Notes: generated by a model from the sequence alone, not told the origin. Shown: positions 17,441 to 26,001, counted from the stretch's first letter. The stretch: DNA of 64,000 nucleotides from Nanobdellota archaeon (GCA_023132895.1 JAGLXL010000001.1:185268-249267); one strand, 5' to 3'. Numbers and translations are program-made.

Positions 17441-18088
17441 TTAAATCTTAACTTCTGGATTTTTTTTATCTAAGAAAAAAAGTTTGACTTTGCCTTTGCA
17501 GAAAGTTCTGATTAAATCAGCTAATTCAGTCATGATCGGTTTAAGTTTAGCTTCAGTCAAAGGAGGCAGGGCTTCGAGATAAACAACTGCTTCTTTGGTT
17601 TTGTCAGTGATTTCGAATTTCTTGTTTCTTTTCATGGCTAGTTTTTCAGAAAGCTTGTAGCCGCCCTGGGTGAAAACAATATCATTTCCTTTAAGTTCAA
17701 AACTGAGGTCGCCTTCCATCAAGCCGAGATCAAAGCAGTCAACCGGCAAAAGATATTTCAAGGAAATGAAATTGCAGAGGTCTCTGAGACGATTTTCTTT
17801 TTTGATTTTATCGCCGCCAATGATTTTTTTCATCATGGTTTCAATAGAACTGCAGTAATGTTTTTTGCCAGAGAAACCTTCAGCAGCTACTTCCCAGATG
17901 GTGATGAGGTCATGAGTCTTGATGGTAATAGGGGAGAAACTGGTTTTGATGAGATTTTCAATTTCATCCAAGAGGCTGTCGATTTCTTTGAGATGGCCTT
18001 GATTATCTAAATCAGTGCAGATTAAGAGTCCGACTGTGAATTTTTTATGAAAATCGTCAAAAACTTGTTTTTTTATTTCTGCTTTCAT
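17441..18088 (-). CDS. B3/4-domain protein (PheRS beta-like tRNA-editing fold)
   Basis: A 215-aa protein matching stand-alone B3/4 proteins: ITIWEVAAEGFSGKKHYCSS, then NRLRDLCNFISLKYLLPVDCFDLGLMEGDL. In PheRS the B3/4 module hydrolyses mischarged Tyr-tRNA-Phe; free-standing relatives are presumed to edit aminoacyl-tRNAs. Its place next to argS fits a translation quality-control role. The stop of the small membrane-protein gene upstream overlaps its start by 4 bp. Confidence 0.8.
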   Translation of the reverse strand: MKAEIKKQVFDDFHKKFTVGLLICTDLDNQGHLKEIDSLLDEIENLIKTSFSPITIKTHDLITIWEVAAEGFSGKKHYCSSIETMMKKIIGGDKIKKENRLRDLCNFISLKYLLPVDCFDLGLMEGDLSFELKGNDIVFTQGGYKLSEKLAMKRNKKFEITDKTKEAVVYLEALPPLTEAKLKPIMTELADLIRTFCKGKVKLFFLDKKNPEVKI

Positions 18089-18372
18089 CTTTCAAAAATA
18101 GAGGATAATTTTTTATAGATTTTTGATTGGAATAAAGGTTTGGCATGAGGAAGTTTTAATTTGATATTCTGCTGGTTAAGATTATAGGTGATATCCCTCA
18201 ATAATCTGATGATAAGCCTGTTCTGCCACCATCTGACTAAAAGTAAGATAAGATAAATGCCGAAGATTCCACCAACAATATAAGAAGCAGTGCTGACTAA
18301 AGTACGAATGGTTTCCAATAAAGGTAAAGCAGCTTCTGGCAATAAAACAGCTGCAGTGGCAGGGTCGACCAT
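18085..18372 (-). CDS. Small membrane protein, 95 aa
   Basis: It has one clear transmembrane helix at about residues 30-50 (ASYIVGGIFGIYLILLLV) flanked by basic residues, and an amphipathic C-terminal tail. It overlaps the B3/4 gene by 4 bp, so the two are translationally coupled. No family recognised. Confidence 0.65.
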   Translation of the reverse strand: MVDPATAAVLLPEAALPLLETIRTLVSTASYIVGGIFGIYLILLLVRWWQNRLIIRLLRDITYNLNQQNIKLKLPHAKPLFQSKIYKKLSSIFER

Positions 18373-18509
18373 GGTTCTGATTAAATTTTTTGGCTTTATA
18401 AACTTAACGATAAAAATGTCTGAATTTTTCCCTAAAAAATTCTGAGCATTCTCAAAAAAACTTTGTTTTTTTGATAAGATTAATAAATCGGGATTAATTA
18501 CTAGTAGTT

Positions 18510-18785
18510 ATGAAAAGAGTTGATATTTTTAGGCAAGTGAAAGATGCTTCTAAACATGCTCAAGAGTTTAAAGGCCTGCCGAATTTAAGGAATCTTTCTA
18601 CTGCTCAAGAGACAATCAAAACCTTAGATAGATTATATAAGAAATACGAAAAAGCCAAGGATAATAATGGAATGCTGCACTGCACTTTGATTGCAGAGAT
18701 TGCTGAGAATCAGACTATGCGTAAGGGTTTGATTGGACAGTTAAGGCTGTATAGAGAATGGCTGAATAAGGTTAAAAAAATTTGA
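18510..18785 (+). CDS. Hypothetical protein, 91 aa
   Basis: A small, basic, helical protein with no recognised domain. The ATG at 18510 follows a TATA-like tract (about 18478-18486) by 25-30 nt. The 3' end overlaps the convergent 93-aa gene by 14 bp. Confidence 0.6.
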   Translation: MKRVDIFRQVKDASKHAQEFKGLPNLRNLSTAQETIKTLDRLYKKYEKAKDNNGMLHCTLIAEIAENQTMRKGLIGQLRLYREWLNKVKKI

Positions 18786-19053
18786 TTCTTTCTTTTAATT
18801 CTTGAAGTGCTTTATCATCTTGATGTTTTTCTGGATTTCTGTAAGTCAGAGTGCATAGACAAATTCCATTACTTTGAGAATATTCAAGATAATAATCACC
18901 AAAAGGCACTTTGAGACTGGGATTGATCTCTTGGTTAGCACGTATGTCAACAAGAGTTATGATGCTGTTTGTTTCTCTTCGAATTCTTTCAACTAAATCA
19001 GGAAATAAATCCTTAGAAACTGCAAGTTGTACCTCTTTTCCTGTGAACTCCAT
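18772..19053 (-). CDS. Hypothetical protein, 93 aa
   Basis: A small soluble alpha/beta protein (FTGKEVQLAVSKDLFPDLVERIRRETNSIITLVDI), not recognised. It lies 14 bp downstream of the homing endonuclease gene on the same strand. Confidence 0.6.
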   Translation of the reverse strand: MEFTGKEVQLAVSKDLFPDLVERIRRETNSIITLVDIRANQEINPSLKVPFGDYYLEYSQSNGICLCTLTYRNPEKHQDDKALQELKERIKFF

Positions 19054-19067
19054 TAAAAATATAAGAA

Positions 19068-20285
19068 CTACGTTAGTCTTTTTATAATTTGTTGTTTTGT
19101 AAGGAATTCTTCCTGGCCGGACTCCATGTCTTTGAGTTTTAAGAGTTGGCTATATGAGATCTTATTATGTAGATATAATAATCCACCATATTGTTTAGGG
19201 ATATGTTTAAAATAATCCTCTTTAAGATAATCACACATTAATAAGGCAATTTTCAGATTTGGTTTAAAGTAACCTAAGCACCAATTCTTAATAGTAAAGA
19301 AACTTGCTCTGTGACCTAAGTTTCGTAAAATAAGAGCAACTTCTTTCCAACTACCAATATCATTTCTAAATTTATGGGTGAGTTTTTTACCATCTACAAA
19401 AATTGTTTTAAGGGTATGGGGATGGCTTAGATAAGACTCAAATTTATTTTTCTTGTCTGAATCAATCAGATAATTAAAAGCGTGAAAATAAAACTTAGAG
19501 ATGTCATCGGACCTCAACAAAGATATTTTATATTCGTTTCGTGATTTGTAAGTTTTATTTTTGTATCCTAAGGAAGAAAATAATTTTTTACAGTCGCGGC
19601 TTAATAATGCACTATATGTACAAATAGTAATTCTTGGTCTCTTAAAATGTTTTGTCTTGTAAGGTGAAAAACTTCCATCTCCTTCGATATAAGCAGATAG
19701 GAAAGCATGCTTAATTTCTGAAGTGCCATTCATGATTTGTTGAGGTATTTTGATTAAATAAGATTTTTTACCCAAAGGAATACCAAATCTATCGTTGAAA
19801 TAAATTACAAAAACACGAGGAAGAACTAATTTAAAACTACATTTATCTGGATAAACATGAGCACCACATTTTCCATAATATCTTTCACATAAACTCTTTA
19901 ATTTCAAAAGAACTTTCTTATTATTTTGAGAAATTGTACATTTATCATTCTCTAGATGACCTTCTGAAAGAACCCACCCTAACAGAATGGCTTCGATGAT
20001 ACCTATCTTTTTATATATTTTTAATTTATAATTGCTTGTCCCACTAACTAAAAAATAACCGTCTAAATATTGATAAAAATTGTTGCCATAAAGATTGATT
20101 ATGAACGATAAAGGAATTCTTGATCCCTTTTCAAACCAAGAATATAATGTCTTATGTTTAATTTTATTTACTCTGGCAAATTCCTTTAGATGTTTGTGTT
20201 TCTTTAAAATGGTATTCCTTAATTTCTGAATTAGCTTCTTGTCTGAAAGAACATATATTTTTGATTTTTTATTGTAATAATTCAA
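19068..20285 (-). CDS. LAGLIDADG homing endonuclease, free-standing, 405 aa
   Basis: Two dodecapeptide motifs are visible: LLGWVLSEG at 101-109 and FLSAYIEGDG at 195-204, each ending in the acidic residue that binds metal in the active site. The protein is therefore a single-chain double-motif nuclease. Residues 25-70 resemble a helix-turn-helix. It stands as an independent gene directly after hisS. The start is a TTG at 20285 with GAGGTGA upstream; both lie within the right arm of a perfect hairpin. The Lys/Tyr/Ile-rich composition is more AT-biased than neighbours, as expected of a mobile gene. Confidence 0.85.
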   Translation of the reverse strand: MNYYNKKSKIYVLSDKKLIQKLRNTILKKHKHLKEFARVNKIKHKTLYSWFEKGSRIPLSFIINLYGNNFYQYLDGYFLVSGTSNYKLKIYKKIGIIEAILLGWVLSEGHLENDKCTISQNNKKVLLKLKSLCERYYGKCGAHVYPDKCSFKLVLPRVFVIYFNDRFGIPLGKKSYLIKIPQQIMNGTSEIKHAFLSAYIEGDGSFSPYKTKHFKRPRITICTYSALLSRDCKKLFSSLGYKNKTYKSRNEYKISLLRSDDISKFYFHAFNYLIDSDKKNKFESYLSHPHTLKTIFVDGKKLTHKFRNDIGSWKEVALILRNLGHRASFFTIKNWCLGYFKPNLKIALLMCDYLKEDYFKHIPKQYGGLLYLHNKISYSQLLKLKDMESGQEEFLTKQQIIKRLT

Positions 20286-20328
20286 ATTAAATCACCTCAC
20301 TCATTTGTGTTGGGTGATTTAATTTGAA
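20281..20328 (-). promoter_or_regulatory. Perfect 16-bp hairpin covering RBS and start of homing endonuclease
   Basis: TTCAAATTAAATCACC (20281-20296) and GGTGATTTAATTTGAA (20313-20328) pair perfectly around a 16-nt loop. In the minus-strand transcript the second-transcribed arm carries the Shine-Dalgarno and the TTG start, so the hairpin would block translation. It begins 8 nt after the hisS stop. Confidence 0.75.
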
Positions 20329-20336
20329 GGAAAAAA

Positions 20337-21602
20337 TCATTTTAATTCTTTCTTCAAATATTTAGCTAATCCAGAAATTCTAACTGTTGTTTCTTTACCA
20401 GACTGCATATTCTTAATTTTGACAGATTTTTTAGATAACTCTTCTTCTCCAATAAAGATCACATAAGGTATTCCTAACTTATTTGCATAATCCAAATTCT
20501 TACTAATTCCCCTACCAATAATATCCAAATCAATTTTAAAGCCTTCTTGTCTTAATCTATTAGCAATCTCAAATGATTTCTTCTGTGTGCTTATGGGGAT
20601 GATAAAAATGTCAGTTACTGTTTTCTTTTTAAAAATTTTATCTTTTAATAATAAACAGATTCGATTCAAACCAAAAGCAATGCCCATGGCAGGATACTCT
20701 TTTTCTGTTTCTAAGAAACCACCAATCATTTTATCATATCTTCCGCCGGCAGCTAAGGACGAAGAAACTTGGCCTTTTTTAGTAAAGACTTCAAAAACAG
20801 TGCCAGTGTAATAAGCTAAACCTCTGGCTAGGGAAGGATCAAATTCAATTGATTTGTTGTTTTTAAGGTAGTCAAAAAGCTCTTCTAATTCTTTGAGACC
20901 TTCCTGACCTTCCTGGCTGGAGATTTTTAATTTTTTCAAATCTTTTTGTTTGAGTAGTTTTAGAAGGTCATTGATTTGTTCGTTATTAAGGCCGAGAGTT
21001 TCTAATTCTTTTGAAACTCCTTTTTCTGTAATTTTTTCTAGTTTGTCGATGACAAGGATGACATCATCTTTGTATCTGGTGATATCTGCTTGTTCTAAGA
21101 TGCCGTTGAGAAGTTTTCTGTTGTTGACTTTGATGATGATATCGAGTTTTAATTCTTTGAAAACATCTAAGGTTAAGGATAAAATCTCAGCCTCAGCAAT
21201 CATTGATTTGGAGCCGACTACATCGACATCACATGACCAAAATTCCCTGACACGATCACTAGAGATAGGTCCATCTCTGAAAACTCTGCCAATCTGATAT
21301 CTTTTGAAAGGCATCTTAAGGGTGGGGTTCATGCCAACAAATCTGCACATAGGGACCGTGAGATCATATCTTAAGCCAAGCTGCCGGTCGCCCTGGTCTT
21401 TTAATTTGAATGTTTCTTTGAGGATTTCAGAACCACCAGCATATTTGGCTGATAAGGTTTCATAACGTTCTAAAATTGGTGTTTCTAAAGGCGAGAAGCC
21501 GTATTTTTCAAAGATGGTTTTAAGAGTGTCAACTACTCTATTCCTCAAGATTTTCTCTTCTGGCGGGAAATCTCTGGTTCCCTTGGCTGTTTGTAATTCC
21601 AT
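20337..21602 (-). CDS. hisS: Histidyl-tRNA synthetase
   Basis: A class II synthetase of about 421 aa. It shows motif 1 (YGFSPLETPILERYE), motif 2 (YQIGRVFRDGP), the histidine-specific segment LARGLAYYTGTVFEV and motif 3 (AMGIAFGLNR), then a C-terminal anticodon-binding domain. It charges tRNA-His, whose gene lies 2.7 kb upstream on the same strand. I choose ATG 21602, preceded by GGTGAT and 1 bp after the racemase stop; a GTG at 21614 would overlap the upstream gene. Confidence 0.96.
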   Translation of the reverse strand: MELQTAKGTRDFPPEEKILRNRVVDTLKTIFEKYGFSPLETPILERYETLSAKYAGGSEILKETFKLKDQGDRQLGLRYDLTVPMCRFVGMNPTLKMPFKRYQIGRVFRDGPISSDRVREFWSCDVDVVGSKSMIAEAEILSLTLDVFKELKLDIIIKVNNRKLLNGILEQADITRYKDDVILVIDKLEKITEKGVSKELETLGLNNEQINDLLKLLKQKDLKKLKISSQEGQEGLKELEELFDYLKNNKSIEFDPSLARGLAYYTGTVFEVFTKKGQVSSSLAAGGRYDKMIGGFLETEKEYPAMGIAFGLNRICLLLKDKIFKKKTVTDIFIIPISTQKKSFEIANRLRQEGFKIDLDIIGRGISKNLDYANKLGIPYVIFIGEEELSKKSVKIKNMQSGKETTVRISGLAKYLKKELK

Positions 21603-21603
21603 G

Positions 21604-22326
21604 TCAATCACCACTAATTGTTTTTTGTTTAAAAAGGTTTTGCCGTGATTCTCTGACGGCTGCTTGAGCCAGGATTTTGGTTGTGTCTAAGAGTTTTAAT
21701 TCGGAATCTTTTTGTTGAATGATTAAAGGCAAGTCAGTGCAGCCGAGAATAATGGCTTCTGCTCCTTGGTTTTTCATTGCTTTGATTATTGTTTTGAGTT
21801 GCTCTAGGTCTTGTTCTGATTTCTGGCCAGCCAAAGCATTCATGATTACTTTTGTGAGAATTATCTGTTGTTCTTGGTTTGGTTTGATCAATTTAATGTT
21901 GGATTTTTGACAAGCCTCATCAAATATTCTTGTTTTAATTGTCAAGTCTGTAGCTAACAAACCGACTTTGGAGTAGTTTCTTTTCTTGGTTATTCTTGCT
22001 GTTTCATCAGGTATGCTAAGAATGGGTATTTTGACTGCCTGCCTCATCTGGGGCAGATAATATTGGACTGTGTTACAGGCAATGGAAATGAAATCTACGC
22101 CAGCTGATTCTAGTTTTTTTACTCCTTTAGCTAATAAAGGCACTAAGAGCTGTTCATTTTCCAGTTCTTCAACAACATCAGGAATAGGCAGACTGTAAAT
22201 AAAAAAAGGAGGAAAGTCCTTGTCGAACTTTGCCCCATATTTTTTCTGGAAAATTTTAACAATTTCCATGTAGAGGTCTGCGGTTGCTTCTGGTCCCATG
22301 CCGCCAAGGATACCGATAGTTTTCAT
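21604..22326 (-). CDS. Aspartate/glutamate racemase family protein (YgeA-like)
   Basis: A 240-aa protein with the family N-terminus MKTIGILGGMGPEATADLY and two catalytic cysteines: SIACNTVQYY near residue 84 and LGCTDLPL near 196. The enzymes interconvert L- and D-amino acids without cofactor. It overlaps the upstream 375-aa gene by 4 bp and abuts hisS, so all three form one transcription unit. Substrate specificity cannot be read here. Confidence 0.9.
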   Translation of the reverse strand: MKTIGILGGMGPEATADLYMEIVKIFQKKYGAKFDKDFPPFFIYSLPIPDVVEELENEQLLVPLLAKGVKKLESAGVDFISIACNTVQYYLPQMRQAVKIPILSIPDETARITKKRNYSKVGLLATDLTIKTRIFDEACQKSNIKLIKPNQEQQIILTKVIMNALAGQKSEQDLEQLKTIIKAMKNQGAEAIILGCTDLPLIIQQKDSELKLLDTTKILAQAAVRESRQNLFKQKTISGD

Positions 22327-23450
22327 CTTAGCTCACCCTTGACTGTAGTAATGACTTTGTTGATGTTGTCTTCCAGGCTTGGTTCAGTGCTAAATGGTTT
22401 GATTACATCTCCCAACCAATTTCGGTAAGATTGGTTTTCTAATTTTTTTCCAATGATATCTGTAGAATCATTGAAGTCAATACTATTTCCATCATTGGTC
22501 AGATAAGAAGCTGGTTTTCCTGGCGGTCTAGTGTACCAGATAGATTTGTACTGTGCTCCATTCAGTTCTCTGGCAGCAGCGACAATAAACTTGTCAAAGC
22601 ATTTTTCACTGGTGGGTCCAAGTTTGATATCGTTGCCATAGGTCTCTAATAGGAGTAAGGCTTCAGCAATTTCCATGGGCGTGTAAAGAACCTTGGCTCT
22701 ATCTGGAATTTTACCAAATTGAACAGCCCTGACAATTTTCAGCTGGTCTGTTGATGGGTCTCTGCAGAAGTCCAGACATTTTTGGAATTGTTTGGAATAC
22801 TCTGTTTCCTGGCCAGTTAGATAATCTCTGGCTGGAATAACTCTGCCTTTGATATCTAGAGTTGACATAAAGGCTTTGAGATATTTTTCTCTAAGTTCAC
22901 TGTTTTCCCTGATCTGGGAGTTTTCTTTCAATGTTTGACCTAAAGTCCCTAAGATTTCCTGAGCAGTATCAGCAGAGAATTGGGCGGGAATTTTTTTAGG
23001 ATCAAGCATGTTAACTGCCTGATAACAGCTAGCGTCCCAAATAATCAACTCTAGCTCTGGAATTCCCTGTTGCGCTCTTTTTGCCCAGCTAAAGAGATTG
23101 AGAATATCAAGGCGTTCTCCATTGACATTTAATTTGTCATTGTAGCCCAGACCAATGTAAACCTGCTGTGGTATCTTACCCTGCATAACCTCTTCAAAGA
23201 AGATTTTGTTTTGAGGTAAAAATATATTGTAGGATAAACCTGGTTGAAGAATAGCTTCAAAGATTTTTATCCTCTGTTTTAACTCTTCCTGATTAAGGTT
23301 GAAGATATTTTCATTGCTTCTTTGGACATATTTTGCACCTTTCCTTTTTTTGGTGCCAAGTCTTGGCTGGGCAACACTGTCTATACCACTCTTTTTAACT
23401 TTGAATAGTTCAGCAATTGCTTCATATTCGTTGGTGAAGACTACCAACAC
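22323..23450 (-). CDS. Hypothetical protein, 375 aa; start uncertain
   Basis: Not recognised. A soluble alpha/beta protein (VYIGLGYNDKLNVNGERLDIL, LELIIWDASCYQAVN). The only in-frame start is a GTG at 23450 lacking a well-spaced ribosome-binding site. A strong AGGAGG plus ATG lies upstream at 23493 but in another frame and runs into TGA at 23422-23424, so the 5' end may be frameshifted. The start region lies inside a 35-bp repeat that recurs at 24554-24588. It overlaps the racemase gene by 4 bp. Confidence 0.6.
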   Translation of the reverse strand: MLVVFTNEYEAIAELFKVKKSGIDSVAQPRLGTKKRKGAKYVQRSNENIFNLNQEELKQRIKIFEAILQPGLSYNIFLPQNKIFFEEVMQGKIPQQVYIGLGYNDKLNVNGERLDILNLFSWAKRAQQGIPELELIIWDASCYQAVNMLDPKKIPAQFSADTAQEILGTLGQTLKENSQIRENSELREKYLKAFMSTLDIKGRVIPARDYLTGQETEYSKQFQKCLDFCRDPSTDQLKIVRAVQFGKIPDRAKVLYTPMEIAEALLLLETYGNDIKLGPTSEKCFDKFIVAAARELNGAQYKSIWYTRPPGKPASYLTNDGNSIDFNDSTDIIGKKLENQSYRNWLGDVIKPFSTEPSLEDNINKVITTVKGELR

Positions 23451-23493
23451 TAATCATGCTTTTGTCCTCGGTTTGTTTTGTTTTTTGTTTCAT
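23422..23493 (-). other. Short 23-codon frame with strong RBS overlapping start of 375-aa gene
   Basis: ATG at 23493, preceded by AGGAGG, opens MKQKTKQTEDKSMISVGSLH... and ends at 23422-23424, inside the 375-aa gene. It may be the true but frameshifted N-terminus of that gene or a leader peptide coupled to it. Confidence 0.35.
23435..23469 (-). repeat. 35-bp repeat, copy A
   Basis: This segment at the start of the 375-aa gene matches 24554-24588 at 34 of 35 positions in the same orientation. The single difference is synonymous (TTG/CTG) in the frame of the 375-aa gene. Confidence 0.7.
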
Positions 23494-23519
23494 TTTTGTT
23501 TTCCTCCTGTCTTTATCTT

Positions 23520-24227
23520 TTATTTTTTCATCCAATCTGTTTGAAGAATTGGTTTAACATCACCATATTTTTCTCTGAAATATTGTATTGCATCATCTTG
23601 AAACAAAATGATTGCTTTTGCTTTTGGCTTCTTGTTCTCGTATGTACTGTTCCACAGAGTCCAGGCGACTCGTGGGTTCAAGTATAAACAAGCTTCCTTT
23701 GTTTTTTTCCATTCAGTTAATTTAGCTCCATTTTTCGTTTCGCCAAAACCCGAATTGATATCACCACTGATAATTAGGTTATCATCGAACCGAGTTTCCT
23801 CTAAAATAGAGCAGGTATATACTTTTGTCAATAGCTGGGGTTGTTCCATCCCTCTTTTGCGCACATGTTCTACCAGAAATTTTTGACCAATATTTTCATT
23901 TAGCACATTACTTAGCTTAGTTATCGCTCCAAACAGTGCCTCTCGCATTTCTGAATCGTATAACGCCTCTATGGATTCTCCTGCTATGGAATCTAACACT
24001 TTGTTTCCAAGAGTTAATTGCCCCCCAATAATTCCTCCCCAATACCAACCAGCATTGTATTCACACTCTTTAATTATCTTTTTCTGGTTTTGGTTGCCGG
24101 CTACATCGATAAGAATCCGAAGTGAAAGTATAGATGTAATTCTAGCTTCCAAAGTGCCCAAACCGGGTTTTATCTCTTCAAAGCGATCCGCCATTTCTTG
24201 TAATTCTTGATTAGTAATCTGTTCCAT
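23520..24227 (-). CDS. Hypothetical protein, 235 aa
   Basis: Not recognised. Soluble, with a Gly-rich apolar segment (AGWYWGGIIGGQLTLGNKVL) at about residues 59-78 and a beta-rich C-terminal half. It lies between the two 35-bp repeats, downstream of tRNA-His and 26 bp upstream of the leader ATG of the 375-aa gene. Confidence 0.65.
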   Translation of the reverse strand: MEQITNQELQEMADRFEEIKPGLGTLEARITSILSLRILIDVAGNQNQKKIIKECEYNAGWYWGGIIGGQLTLGNKVLDSIAGESIEALYDSEMREALFGAITKLSNVLNENIGQKFLVEHVRKRGMEQPQLLTKVYTCSILEETRFDDNLIISGDINSGFGETKNGAKLTEWKKTKEACLYLNPRVAWTLWNSTYENKKPKAKAIILFQDDAIQYFREKYGDVKPILQTDWMKK

Positions 24228-24302
24228 TTTTCATTTTTCTCCCTGTTTTGAGCCCAGGCGGCTTTTTAGAGTTCTCACTAAGTAATTTACTTGATAAGAA
24301 AG

Positions 24303-24419
24303 GGCGGCAAGCGGGAATCGAACCCGCGCCATGGGAGTTCTGTAACGAAGTTGCAGAGCCAGAAAATTTCTGATTTTCGCTGCCACAGTCCCATATTCTA
24401 CCATTAAAATACTGCCGCC
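24303..24419 (-). tRNA. tRNA-His (GTG) with 45-nt canonical intron
   Basis: The acceptor stem GCGGCAG pairs with TTGCCGC (one G-T), the T-arm is GCGGG-TTCGATT-CCCGC, and the anticodon stem TGGGA pairs with TCCCA. Anticodon GTG is at 24384-24386. A 45-nt intron (24338-24382) follows position 37, the standard archaeal site. A template G at -1 opposite discriminator C73 is the tRNA-His identity pair and is encoded in the gene. The gene shares the strand with hisS. Confidence 0.9.
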
Positions 24420-24553
24420 ATAAAGAAAGCTATCTCTAGCAACGAGAAATTTTGTGAAATTGATAAAATTAGACAAAATTTCTGGTGTGAATAAAGTTGA
24501 TAATGATAAAAATTTACAAACTTTATTAACAATGTAAGAAAGATCTGTGACAA

Positions 24554-24588
24554 TGAAGACTACCAGCACTAATCATGCTTTTGTCCTC
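24554..24588 (-). repeat. 35-bp repeat, copy B, upstream of tRNA-His
   Basis: Near-identical to 23435-23469. Here it lies in the noncoding region upstream of tRNA-His and leads into no gene, so it looks like a displaced fragment of the 5' end of the 375-aa gene. Apart from this copy and the operator at 24804-24821, I see no feature in 24420-24828. Confidence 0.7.
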
Positions 24589-24803
24589 TTGAGAAAATTT
24601 ATTTTGAGAGTTGGAACTGTTTAAATTAGAATTACGCTTTCCGACAATGAATATAACCAACTCGTTTCATTTTAATGATGGAAAACAGAAGTTATATATA
24701 AATGTATTGGTTGTTGTTACTGGTTGGTTGTGACTATTTGTTCTTATTCCTACCTCTAAATTAACAACAAGTTTTAAGTGTTAAATAAACCAAAACTTTT
24801 AAA

Positions 24804-24821
24804 TATATGTTATAACATATA
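24804..24821 (+). promoter_or_regulatory. Perfect 18-bp palindrome upstream of MNT/HEPN pair 2 (candidate operator)
   Basis: TATATGTTATAACATATA is a perfect palindrome 7 bp before the ATG at 24829 and directly after a TATA-like tract (TTTAAATAT, about 24798-24806). The location fits autorepression by the wHTH of the nucleotidyltransferase. Confidence 0.6.
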
Positions 24822-24828
24822 AGATTAT

Positions 24829-25452
24829 ATGTTAGAGAATATAACTACTATTGACCTGAAAGTATTGAGATTATATATCAAAGATTATGCAGCAAGTTTT
24901 TCAATTAGGCAGATTACCCAAAAGTTAAATATAAACTATTCCCATGCATTTAAAAGGATAAAAATTCTTGTAAAACAAAAAATTTTATTACAAAAAAGAC
25001 AAGGTCATGTAAATCATATTTCTTTGAATATACAGACCATTGATGCAATACAATTAATATCTTTTGTTGAAGAACAAGAAAGCAGAAAACTAAAGAATTC
25101 CACATTGAGATTATTGATTAAAGAAGCCATCCAAATTGATCCATTTGCCTGTCTAGGAATATTTGGAAGCAGGGCTTCTGGAAAAGCGACAAAAAAATCA
25201 GATTGGGATGTATTTATAATAACCCAAAAAACAAAAGAAATGAATAAGATCATGATTAAATTTCCCCATATTACCAATATCCAGCTTCAAGTCTTTTCAT
25301 TGGAAGAATTTTGGGATAGTTTGTTAACCAAAGAAGAGACAGTTGTCAAACATATTATTAGAAATAAACAAATTATTTACAACCCTCATCCATTTTATAA
25401 TATAATCTATAATTGGGAGATGATAAAATATGCTCCAACTCAAACAAGTTGA
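24829..25452 (+). CDS. wHTH + minimal nucleotidyltransferase (MNT), pair 2
   Basis: The N-terminal winged helix (residues about 1-65: LRLYIKDYAASFSIRQITQKLNINYSHAFKRI) is followed by LGIFGSRASGKATKKSDWDVFII near residue 108, the GS..D-x-D signature. It is the probable antitoxin and autoregulator of a two-gene module. The HEPN partner starts 23 bp before its stop. The mRNA is probably leaderless or nearly so, given the TATA position. Confidence 0.82.
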   Translation: MLENITTIDLKVLRLYIKDYAASFSIRQITQKLNINYSHAFKRIKILVKQKILLQKRQGHVNHISLNIQTIDAIQLISFVEEQESRKLKNSTLRLLIKEAIQIDPFACLGIFGSRASGKATKKSDWDVFIITQKTKEMNKIMIKFPHITNIQLQVFSLEEFWDSLLTKEETVVKHIIRNKQIIYNPHPFYNIIYNWEMIKYAPTQTS

Positions 25453-25984
25453 AGAAAAATATGAAAAATTGCTAAAAATAAGAGCTGTCAGAGAAAAGTC
25501 TAATGTGCAAAGCCATCTGAAGTGGCTGAAAGCAATTAATGATTTATCATTAGCAAAAGGTTTGTTAAAAATTTCTACAGACAGTAAATTAAAAGAAACC
25601 TTAGGCTATCCAGAAAATAGAACATTCTTTGACTGGGTTATTATCTGCTCTTATTACTCTATTTTTCATGCCACTCAAGCTTTGTTAGGAATTAAAGGAA
25701 TAAAGATAACTGATAGATTACATCACGCCACTTTGATTTCATTTGCCAAACATTTTATTCTCAACAATGAGTTAGCTGAAGAACTGTTCTTGATTTATGA
25801 AGATGCTGAAACTAAAGCTGCTGAATTACTAGAAATCCTTGAAGAAGAGAAAGGAAAAAGAGGGATGTTTCAATATCACAGACTGTCAAGAAATAATCTT
25901 GAACCAGCAGAAAAATCAATTAAAAATGCTAAAGTATTTTTAGAAACAGTGCAGGAAGTTCTGAGTAAGAAGAGTGTGATTTAA
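25430..25984 (+). CDS. HEPN-domain protein, pair 2
   Basis: A 184-aa helical protein with the HEPN core (WLKAINDLSLAKGLLKIS, then FDWVIICSYYSIFHATQALL) and a C-terminal RGMFQYHRLSR, which keeps R-x5-H and also has the R-x4-Y seen in the other two HEPN proteins of this window. It is a probable RNase-type toxin controlled by the upstream MNT. Translation is coupled through a 23-bp overlap. Confidence 0.8.
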   Translation: MLQLKQVEEKYEKLLKIRAVREKSNVQSHLKWLKAINDLSLAKGLLKISTDSKLKETLGYPENRTFFDWVIICSYYSIFHATQALLGIKGIKITDRLHHATLISFAKHFILNNELAEELFLIYEDAETKAAELLEILEEEKGKRGMFQYHRLSRNNLEPAEKSIKNAKVFLETVQEVLSKKSVI

Positions 25985-26001
25985 ATTTTTTACTTTGATA
26001 A

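Noticed and set aside
24231..24569. 112-aa open frame on the minus strand starting MLVVF
   Set aside because: Runs through the tRNA-His gene; its start only mirrors the 35-bp repeat.
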